From: Lagopus muta
Lineage: Eukaryota > Chordata > Aves > Galliformes > Phasianidae
Length of the DNA stretch: 64,000 nt
Direction of reading: 5' to 3'
NCBI RefSeq assembly: GCF_023343835.1
Contig: NC_064434.1
Location: 9,095,505 to 9,159,504, forward strand
Made by a program: the position numbers and the translations under genes. A model generated the notes under the pieces. The model was not told the DNA's origin. It was given only the letters and a program-made list of their open reading frames with translations, and ran no database searches. Positions 54,615 to 64,000 of the stretch are shown here, in pieces (position 1 is the stretch's first letter; each line of letters opens with the position of its first letter).

Positions 54615-54702
54615 TAAAAAAGCCTATCTTTCCCCTGTACTGTTAGAAATTTAGGAAGATGTTCTGACTGTGGAGTAGCCGGAGAGCTGGTAATATCAAG
54701 TT

Positions 54703-54929
54703 GCACCAGGGGAGTTTCAAGTTGGACATTAGGAAAAACTTCTCTGGAAGAGTGGACAGGCACTCTCACAGGCTGCCCAGGGAGGTGGTGGAGTCGCCAT
54801 CCCTGGAGGTGTTAAAGAAACATGGAGATGTGGCACTGAGGGACGTGGTTTAGTGGGCAATATTGGTGGTAGGTGGATGGTTGGCCTGGATGATTTAGAG
54901 GTCTTTTCCAACCTATGATTTTATGATTA
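54703..54929 (+). mobile_element. CR1 LINE fragment (3' end)
   Basis: A plus-orientation CR1: GTTTCAAGTTGGACATTAGG, AAAAACTTCTCTGGAAGAG, CAGGCTGCCCAGGGAGGTGG, TGGAGTCGCCATCCCTGGAG, ATTTAGAGGTCTTTTCCAAC and the tail CTATGATTTTATGATTA. About 225 bases, 5'-truncated. Confidence 0.95.
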
Positions 54930-56262
54930 AGCATAGAAAACAATCAGTAGAACAGGATATTGTAGAATTGCTGTTTCGTTTTAAAATGTCTAACAATGTT
55001 TGTGACAAAAACGTTTTCTGGGATTGCTAATGAATTTTCCCAACGCTAAGGGTGTGAGAATCTGAATTTCCTCCCATTTTTTCCAATGAAATATAAAAAG
55101 GAAATGAACAACCTTTACAAATAAATGAGGAAAAGCTTAACTGTTTTCTTTATTATGTCAGCAAAACAAACCCAAACTCCAAATTCCTTTAAAAGTCACC
55201 TTCCTCTTCCATGTCCAGTCTCGAATTTCTGGCACAGCCACAGTCAGTGGGAGTAAAGCATTTGCTGGATTTGGATCAGGTAAGACAGAGCTTTTAAAAA
55301 AGAAACTTTCTTTCAAGAGTGCTGTTGACTTGTCCCAGCAGAAACCTGAGGTGCCTTCAAAGGCACAACAGTTAGAAAGGATTAAACACTAGTACTAGCT
55401 ACTGCAATTTGATAAAAATGAAAACAGGTAGTAGGTGCCTAAGCCCCATTTTGGAGGCTTTTCGTGGCCTCCCAAAAGCAGGGCTGCTATCTTAACAGGA
55501 AGGCATTTCTGCTCCTTCAGTGTGGGCATGGATGTAACCGGGCCTAAAATGGAAACTGTCAGCAACAGCACTTGAAGTTGAATATTCCGAATGTCCTGAC
55601 AGCATTCCCAGTTCTTAGGAACATGGTTGAAATGCTGGCAGTGAGCAATTATATGCTCTTCCTGGCAAGTGGAAGCAACGTCAGTGACTCAGTGCAGAAG
55701 CTTTTGGGTCACTGAGGCATGGCAGGTTGAGAACAGTGGGGCTTTCTGCCCCTGGTACCACGTTAGCGGTGTGGCAGGGGATTTGTAGAAATGAGACAGA
55801 GGGGTATGAATAAAAAACTTTCTTTTCTGGGATCTGCTTTGTTTCTAGCAGTTGGAAAATTCCTGTTACTGTTTCCTTATCAATTATATGTCGTAAGTGA
55901 GAAGGTCATCCCATTTGGCACGTCGTTAAACCAGTAGGAATACGACTGCCATGAGTGTGAGATGAGTTTTAGTTCCTTAACCTTTGTTAGATTTTAATTG
56001 GGATAACATTGGACATGCTCAGTTATTTGGTTCAGTATGGAGTCCATCAGTCTTCAGATGAGGAAGAAAAACATTTTTCTTTCGGGCTAAATAGAGCCCT
56101 GTGGAGGAGAAGGCCTTACAATCCCACGCCTTCAAAGAGGGGTTAGGAAATCGGTGTAGAAAACACTTGGATGTTAGAGCTGTGCCTTTTGCTTTATTGG
56201 TTAGAAGCAGACAAGTAAAACCCAAGTCTTCACAAGGTTATCTGCGTGACAGAAGGCATTAA

Positions 56263-56469
56263 GTGGATATTAGGGAATATTTCAGAAGTGGCGATGCATT
56301 GGCACAGGCTGCCCAGGGAGATGAGGGAGTCACCATCCCTGGAGGTGCTCAAGAAAAGGGTAAATGTCACACTGAGTTTGTGACATATCGAGAGCAGTCA
56401 CAGGCAGGGCTGCTGGCTAGACTAGGTGATCTTAGTGGGCTTTCCAACCTTCATGATTCTGTGATCCTA
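56263..56469 (+). mobile_element. CR1 LINE fragment (3' end)
   Basis: ATGGATATTAGGGAATATTT, CACAGGCTGCCCAGGGAGAT, GAGTCACCATCCCTGGAGGT, CTAGGTGATCTTAGTGGGC and TTTCCAACCTTCATGATTCT with GTGATCC at the end mark a plus-orientation CR1 3' end. The plus-strand frame that starts at 56263 is therefore partly CR1-derived. Confidence 0.93.
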
Positions 56470-57683
56470 TATAGTGTGTGTGCTGCCAAAACTGTAACAC
56501 TATGGCAGCTCTGTGAATTTTCCTATGAGTGTGCCCTAGTGATTGTGCCCACAAACAGCCATCCCATGCTCCCCCCACATTTCTCCTTAAGCCCTGTGCA
56601 GGAATGGGCTGAGCAAAGCTTCCCCTGTGAGCTGCTCGATTCCAGCTCCAAAGGGGCTGTGGTGCCAGCAGCAGATCTGCTTGCAGCAGGGCATGCAAGA
56701 AGGAGGTTGGGCCAAGCAGACACGGTGCCCATGTTTAAGCACCTGAACTGGAGAGGTGAGGCTGTATATCAGAGCAAGAAGCTGTAACACCTTTTTACTC
56801 AACAGAAACAACTGGTGCTTCTGGGCTGCTTCTTCTGACCGTCATCTAATGTGGGGCAAGACAAAATACCCTCTGGAAGTGCTTGTTGGCCTCCAGGAGG
56901 GAACCATGGCCAGTGAGCTCAGCTGCAGGCTGTGGGCATCTATACTTAGGTGAAATGGATCCTGCCTAGGGAGGCCTTCTCCCCACAGCCATGCTGGGCC
57001 CCTCCTGTAAGAAGGGCAGGCCGTGGCCTGCAGCTGCTGGGAGGGATTCCAGGATGGGCTGATGGGCTGGAGCCACGCCATGAGCATTATTTTGGGCCTG
57101 CAAATGTGTTTCAGGTCATTTGTTAGCAGGCAAGCCAGCCAACATTGTGCTGGCAGCGGGTACATGGAGAGGTTTGTGGCCAAGGCAGGGAAAATGGAGT
57201 GCAGGGTATTTGCCCTAGGTGGGACTTGTATCACCAGAACTCTGTCCTATCTGCTGTGTGCTCATCTCACATCAAAAGTGCGCGTTCACAAGAATTCTTA
57301 GAAAAGCAGTTTGTACATGCAGGTGCTGGGAAAGCTGTAGTTGGACATGCTGAGGTGTTCAGCTTGTCCTTAGGGAAATCTGAAGGCTGCAGAGAATACC
57401 TTGTTTCAAAGTGATGCAAAAGTGGCAAAATCTCAAGCAGACAAACCAAAACTAAAAACCAAAGCCATAAAGTAAAACATCGGCCATTTATTTTGAAAAG
57501 CAGAAGTTCACTCAGGAAAAATGATTCAGTTTCCATTAAGTTTAATTTTGGGTTGTTAAAATTGTACAGTGAAGCAATTTCCTGGTCTACTCCAGACCTC
57601 AGCTGCCTGAGGCAGGGTTGTGCTCAGAGGGATGTTATTGCCAGCCCCATTTCAGCACAGGATAGGGAGCCAGGTGCCCTCTC

Positions 57684-57770
57684 ACAGAATCACAGAATCG
57701 TAGGGGTTGGAAGGGACCTCCAGACATCATCGAGTCCAACCCCCCTGCCAAAGCAGGTTCCCTACACCAG
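57684..57770 (-). mobile_element. CR1 LINE 3' terminal fragment
   Basis: CACAGAATCACAGAATCGTA, GGGGTTGGAAGGGACCTCC, ATCATCGAGTCCAACCCCCC and TGCCAAAGCAGGTTCCCTAC are a well-preserved reverse complement of a CR1 3' end. Confidence 0.94.
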
Positions 57771-60071
57771 TCCTCAGGACTTACACAAAGAGATGTAGCC
57801 CTAAGTAGAGAACAGAAGGCTCCTAGGCCTTTGTCTTGTTGTGAATTTGCACTGCTGCATTTACACCTAAGAAATAAACACCACTCTGACATCCCTCTGC
57901 AAACAGGTTGTTGGAAAGAGGTGCCTCTATTTCATTTCTCCAAAGTGTTGTTCTTCATTTTGCAAATTATTTGGTGTCACCCTGTGCAGCAAAAGATAGG
58001 AGCTATTTATCTCCTGCAATGATTCAACATTTAATTAACAAGTTATCCTAAGGGCCCTACACCCACAGAATATCTTGGATGTGTAAAATTAAGATCTTGC
58101 ATTTTTGTACCATGTGCCATGGTACAGAATCTCCAGGCTCTCTGCAAGCAGTGCTTAAGCTCAGTTTGTCCAAAAGAGCACAAAGAGCCCTTCGTGCCTC
58201 CTGCCACACCAAAGTGGATCTAGCCTGATGCAGACACATGGTTCCTCAGAAAACAAAACACCTCAGTCCTCCTAGAGAAGTGCAGAACAGCAGAGATTTC
58301 AGCAGGATGCTCTGATCTCCTTTGGATGTGTCTTCTCTTGCCTCCAAGGGAGCTGGAGGCAATTCCATATCAGCACTGCAGGACTGCGGCACCAAACACT
58401 GTGACAGGCATATGGCCTCAGCCAGGCTGTTCCAGCTAGGACAGGAGTTATGCTCAGCAGAGGATGCAGAGGGAGCCCTTGGCCTTTCTTCCATTTTCAC
58501 ATGCCTGCAAAGAAACCCAGCCCCATGTCCTGAAACACTGCCTTAAGCGACCAAGTCAAATCAACGCAACACATTCTTGGCATCAGCATCGTGATCTTGC
58601 CTTCCAAACGAGAATGGAGATTTGGAAATCATTGAGCTGAGTTTGTTGTTGAAGAGCATGTGTCACCTGCCAGATCCCTCTAGGGCCTGTGTGGGTTACA
58701 TATGAGCCGACCTCCCAGCCCTACAGCAGCTATATCCTGCTGCCCCAAGGAGTGAAAGATTTGCTTGGTAGTGCTCCTGCAAATCTGCACTCTGTGACAA
58801 GGAAGGAAAAATCTGGGAGGTAGGTGCTGAAAGCAAAGGAAGCTGTGATGTGTTTGAAGTGGTATTGGTGAGAAGTGTGTATGGGGGATACCTTGGACTG
58901 CTTTGAGTGAAGGCCCTTCAGGAGTGTGCTCCAGGGCAGTTCATTCATCCAGAGACTTCATTAACTGCACTGGGACCATTCCTGGATATGAGCTGAAGTA
59001 GTAAATGGGGAGAATAGAGAGATTCACTTCAAAAGCTCACATTTGATCCCAGGCAAACGACTTTGGTAAATGCACCCAGGTTTCAACCTCTGCTGACTCC
59101 AGTCAGGAGGCTCATAGGAACATGGGCTTGTACATTTCAGCTTTGTAAGCCGTATGAGCAAGGTAATATTTTGATGCTTGAGAGCACCTGTCAACACCAA
59201 CATAGTGCCACCAGGGAAGTGACACAGCTAGAAAAAAGCAAAACCCAAGCACTTCTTCTATCACTGGGTGCCCCTGCTCCTCCCCACAGCTTTTAAGGCT
59301 GATGAGCCGTGGGTGCTGCCTTGGAGTCTTTTTCATCTGCTGCAGCAACCACAAGTTCCTCATTCTTCTCTTCATTCTTCCCTTTCCTCTCCTCCCCTTC
59401 CCACCTGCACAACAGGGCTGGAAGGAGCACAGTCATTTACTGTTTGGCAGTAATTTCTCCCCTCTGCCTCATTTTAACCTAATTCACTATGCTGAAGTGT
59501 TCTGGAGTTTGATATTCCCTGTAAACAAAAACATCTCCTAATGATTTCCTGTCTTTGTATGTGCAGAAAAGTAAATATTCAATGGGCTATGCAGTGTGTG
59601 CAAATAAATACGTCTCCGTGATCCAGACATGACTGTATGTATCTGATTTCAGTCCCCTCTCAGAGGGAGGAGAGGTTGTGTATTTTACACTAGCTGCCCC
59701 CTGAAGCAGGATTCACTTCAAGTCTCCTCACTCCCGGGCAGTACTCGTCATTCATGCCCTCTTTCCTTCCCTCTATCCCACAAAACAGGAAATACAGCAG
59801 CATTCACAGGAGAAACTTCTGTATCCCCGTCCAAGGTCTCAGGGCTGTGAAGCATGGATGGAAAATCACTGATCTAAATGTCAGCATCTGAGCAGCCTGC
59901 AGACATCAGGTGTACCAGGATGAGGCAGCTGATGGGGTTTCAAAGGTTGAACTCTGAAGTTGCATCATTCAAATGGCATTTGAAAAGTCTAAGAATCACT
60001 CAAGTCTTCTGGGGTGTCATAGTCAACTAAGATTCTGAATTTTATACCCATCTATCTGCCTGCCTATTTCA

Positions 60072-60143
<72 letters not shown>
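60072..60143. repeat. compound (CTGT)4(CTAT)14 microsatellite
   Basis: Four CTGT units at 60072-60087 are followed by fourteen uninterrupted CTAT units to 60143, with imperfect related units on the left flank. Uninterrupted tetranucleotide repeats of this length are usually polymorphic. Confidence 0.97.
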
Positions 60144-60145
<2 letters not shown>

Positions 60146-61900
60146 CTTTCATTCTTTGGAGCAGGGGCTCCAAAGCCAACTTGATGAATTCCTGATCTGT
60201 AGTTGAGTGCCTGTGTGTGACCCTGCTCCCCATCGGTTTCCATCATTCAATGAGGAAAGCCTGACAGTGCCCTGGGGTCTGGGAGCAGGTGATGTTGGGT
60301 AGAAGGGATGGAGCCTTACGCATTGCCAACGCTTTCTCATCTCATTCTTTTCTATATCTTTATTAAAGTGGTTCTGTAATTCACCATGCAGATTGTGTGT
60401 GAAGCAGAGCAGGCTGATAAACAGGAAGAAAGCTTAACGTTCCCAAATGCCCTAAAAAGCTGCACAGGCTCCATTCCCCAAGAAAGAAAATTTTTTTGTG
60501 TAGGGCTGAGCCTTCGGGATTGTGCAGCAGATTTTCCTGCTGAAGGACAGCAAAGGCCTTATATCGGTTTGTTTTGCATCTGATCAGTGGGCTTTTTCGC
60601 TCTTTTCAGTATGTAAATTGCTCCATCCTTTTAAAGGCTGTTCTGCCTACGGTCTAAGCAGCTCAGGCTGTCTCCTGCAAAACCCTGTGAGTACAAAGCA
60701 GGGCCACTTCTCCCTTTAACATCACTTCTGATAACGTCTGGAATAATCAGTCACCTAATTCCTCTCAGAAAAAGAAGAGCACATACATATTGACAACCCA
60801 AAGGAAGCGATGACGGGAGCCAAAAGGAAGCCATGCTCTGCTTTAGACACACCAGAATTTCCAGCAGTAAGTCACAATCCCCAGTGGCTGGGGATCAACG
60901 ATAAGCAAGGTCAATGGGCAATATGGCACTGAAGGTGAGGCCTTGCTGCAAGTGGCCAGGTCTTCTTGTGGGTGCTGCCTTCTTGCCTTCTCTTGTTTAA
61001 CACACGTGCACAAGAACTGGTGCACCAAGACCTGGCTGCTCCCCTTCTGACACCAACTTGACCTCCTGGAAAAATAAATAAAGCAAATGGGACAGAAGCT
61101 TTGTGGGAACCTGAAACTTGTCATAGCTTTTAAATAAAATATTCGTGGATATTTTGATCTTAAAGGGATTATGGTGGAATTTTTGTATCTCAAACAATTA
61201 TTTGGCATTGCTTTCACTAAATCATAGAGGAGAGATTGGCATTTAATTTAATTCAAGCATTTGGTGGTGAATTTAAGAACAAAGAGACAGATCTGTATCT
61301 CTGTTCCCAGATTTTCTCCAGTGTTGAAATGTTTTTCCTTTACAGACGCTGGGAAAAGCCAGAGTTCAGCCCCTGCAATCCATGTGGACAGATCCAACAC
61401 TGGTGTGATTTGTGGCATTATGCAATTAAATGGCAAGGAACGATTTACTGGATATTACTATTGTTCATTTGCTCCTGTAGCCAACCTCCTCTTTCCCATA
61501 GAAGCAGCTAGCGATGGAGAATCTAATCATTTCTGAAGTGTTTCCCTGTCCATCAGGATAAAACTGCTGGGTTGAAAGGTTAGATTAAAAGAGTTAGGAA
61601 ATTGCCTCAATAAGCTGAAACTTCTGTTGATATTGAAACCTTTCAGAAACGTTTCCTGCATTCTGCCAATTTTCTCCCTAATCTGAGTAACACTTCTACT
61701 GGGTTTTAAAAGAGAAGTGTCATGCTGACAGTGATGGGGTCTCTCCAGAAGCTAAGAGAGCCTGCTGCTTGCTGCTTGCTGACTCTAATCCATGGCTTTG
61801 TGCAGGGCTGTGCTCCAGGCCAGGCCAGGCCCTAGAGATTATTTACCTCTGCCCTCTCCATCTGGTAGGAAATTGCTTGTCCTAAAGCCACAGGCTAAAG

Positions 61901-62065
61901 AACAGGCTGCTCAGGGAGGTGATGGAGTCACTGTCCATGGAGGTTTTCAAGAAACATGGAGATGTGTCGCTTAGGGATGTGGTACAGTGAACATACTGAT
62001 GGTGGATCAACAGTTGAACCAGATGATCTTCATGGTCTTTTCCAACCTCAATAATTCTATGATTC
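61901..62065 (+). mobile_element. CR1 LINE fragment (3' end)
   Basis: AACAGGCTGCTCAGGGAGGT, GATGGAGTCACTGTCCATGG, CCAGATGATCTTCATGGTC and TTTTCCAACCTCAATAATTC with TATGATTC at the end mark a diverged plus-orientation CR1. Confidence 0.92.
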
Positions 62066-64000
62066 ACTTCCTGCTGGTGCATGGCTACCTTTGGGTAGAG
62101 GTAGAATCCTCCTCACAGAAACAGGGACAGCACACTTGGTCTGCTAGCACACCAGGAGGGTAAAGACATCATTGCTTTGATATAACATGGGGCTGTGAGT
62201 TTACTGGAAATAATGCTGTGAGCGGGAGCCACCCTGTCCACTCCCCCATCCTTCACATCTCAGATTCAGAGCACAGGGCTGCTGCTGGTAGCACTGGTAC
62301 TTGCAAAGAGTCTGCACTTCAGTTGTCTTTGCCTATGAAATTGTGTGTTGTTCCTAGTGTCTACAGCAAAATTGCTTTTTTCCCTGTGTAGACTTTTATA
62401 CCTTTCAACTGCAGGTTTCACCTGGGCTCATGGTACTCCTTGTTTATGGCAAAGAACTCCCTTTTCGTGGCCACAGCCAGTCTGACCCTTTGTCAAAAGT
62501 ATTTCTCAGATCTGATCTTGAATTTACTCGTGCATAACCTCAACAACACCAACAGTAGAATGGCAGGACTGATAAAAGCAGGAGATGCCACTGACACTCC
62601 CGTGTGAAAAGACCTCTGCATGGTCAGAGCCTTGCATCATCAGCCTTACATGTTTGAGCACACATGTCCCTACCTGAGCAAATGAAGCCAGAAGACATCC
62701 AGAGCTCTTTCAGCAAATTTATTGAATTGGCTACAGGGCAAGGTGGCTTCTGGAGTGCTATGGCTTTGGTAGGAATGCCTCTAGGGTCAAATGCAAAAGC
62801 TTTGGGATGGGATACCTGGTGGTGGATCAGCCGAGGCCCAGGTAGCTGTGCTTAGCTATGCAGCAGCCAGCAGAGCAGAGGTGAGGCAGAGGATTGCACT
62901 GCTGGCTTCTTGAATTCCTACTTGCTTGGCTTTAAGCCCCTCTGCAACAGGGTGGGTGTCACTTCTCCTGGCAGACACTCTGTTCTCTCACAGTGGAAAA
63001 GGAGGGCAATGTCAAGCCCATTTTTCCTTTTAGAAATACAGTGTGAAAGAGTCCCCCTGCAGAAGACAGATTAAAAATAACCCTGTGAACTGCAGTGACT
63101 AATGTGCTCATCCATACAGAGCTGCCTCCCCTTCCATTGCTGTCTTGTGCATATCTGTGGTCCGTGACCTCAGGGGGACTGCAAAGTGAGTGACAGATTT
63201 ATGTTCATTGGGGAACATCCGTTGTCAGAGATATGCCGGGGTTTTAACTCTTCATCTCACTAACTTAAAAACTGCTGCAATCTGGTGGGAAAGTTGTCTG
63301 GATCTAGCAAACCTCCTGCTCACAGGCCATAGTGACCATAGTGACCATATGATGTTGTTCAGTCTCACAAAAGAGAGAGGCACTGGTTAATAAATGTAAA
63401 TGAAGATTGACTTGTGTGGGCAATGTTAAAGAAAGCTCCATGTCCTTTGTTTTAGACACACTTTCTCCTGTTGGCATACTTCAGCAGGTCTGGTTGCCCT
63501 CTCTTGGGGACTGTCATTTCAGCAATGAAATATCTTCTATGCTTCCCTCCCAGGTTGGTGAAATCTCAGCCTCTGTTGAGGAAAGCCTGACAATACTGCA
63601 CAGCTCAAGAGCAGGGTGAGAAGGTGCCTCCTGGCATGACAGCAGTGCAAATCACTCCAGGCTCCTTTCAGCCTTCATCAATGCTGTCTAACTCTTCCTG
63701 CTATGGGCAGTGCTACTTCCAAAATTCTTCTGGCCTGAGACAAGTCCAAATCTGGTGTTCATGGACAGGTTTTGGCATGCAAACCAGCACTGACAGATGT
63801 GTTGAAAGGCAGAACATTGAGAAGGTAGGTTTTTGGATCCACAATATTCTTGGGGATGAAAGAAAAGGTAGGTTAGCAAATGATCTGATCCTAGTCCTTT
63901 AATATTGACAGGAACATCCCATACCTGATAATGAACAGTTTCCGAGTCTGCTATGGACCCTATTTTGTGAGATAGGTAGGGAATGCTCAGAAGTTCTTTG

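Larger units (their letters stand above)
47166..64000. other. intergenic region downstream of HS1BP3
   Basis: No coding exon, tRNA or other RNA gene is recognised in these 16.8 kb. It holds CR1 fragments at 52181, 54703, 56263, 57684 and 61901, a MIR-like SINE at about 48625-48781, an AT dinucleotide run at 48229-48244 and a tetranucleotide microsatellite at 60072-60143. Open frames reach 174 codons (56263-56787), but that one starts inside CR1 sequence. By human gene order the region should lead toward RHOB; that is inference. Confidence 0.65.

Noticed and set aside
56263-56787. 174-codon plus-strand open frame as a possible downstream gene.
   Set aside because: Its first ~70 codons are CR1 3' sequence including the tail, and the rest has no known similarity.
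1-64000. Searched for CRISPR arrays, operons, prophage or bacterial defence genes.
   Set aside because: The window is bird nuclear DNA with spliced exons and LINE repeats; no regularly spaced direct-repeat array or prokaryotic gene cluster is present.

Overview
The window is nuclear DNA from a vertebrate, most likely a bird and probably a galliform such as chicken. It holds a multi-exon gene with standard GT-AG introns and many short fragments of CR1, the dominant LINE of bird genomes, with their typical ATTCTRTGATTCT-type 3' ends. Base composition is moderately AT-rich with one sharp CpG-rich promoter. Nothing prokaryotic or viral was recognised.

The only protein-coding gene I can support is HS1BP3 (HCLS1-binding protein 3, a PX-domain protein) on the + strand. 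Seven coding exons can be read from ATG at 5536 to TAA at 46865: 5536-5576, 6923-7088, 13450-13657, 15928-16141, 37314-37465, 37986-38121 and 46637-46865. They join in phase into a 381-residue protein, against 392 residues in human. The gene spans about 41.6 kb, and half of that is the 21.2-kb intron 4. A tRNA-Ser(AGA) gene (5284-5365) sits in the same CpG island, 170 bp upstream of the HS1BP3 start codon and on the same strand.

Layout: 1-4700 is intergenic with CR1 fragments and a G-rich purine microsatellite. 4725-5205 is a CR1 body piece lacking its 3' end. 5260-5720 is the CpG island with the tRNA gene and HS1BP3 exon 1. 5577-46636 holds exons and introns with scattered CR1 pieces and simple repeats. 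46637 to about 47165 is the last exon with a candidate polyadenylation signal. 47.2-64 kb is apparently gene-free, with CR1 fragments, a probable ancient MIR-type SINE (about 48625-48781) and a long compound tetranucleotide microsatellite. In human, HS1BP3 lies between RHOB (3' side) and GDF7 (5' side), so the right flank probably leads toward RHOB; this is inference from human synteny, as neither gene is in the window.

I found no evidence of a new multi-gene system. The observations most worth checking are the Pol III/Pol II promoter arrangement, an in-phase-entering 44-nt cryptic exon in intron 4 that would act as a poison exon, the ancient SINE downstream, and the odd order of CR1 pieces abutting the tRNA island.
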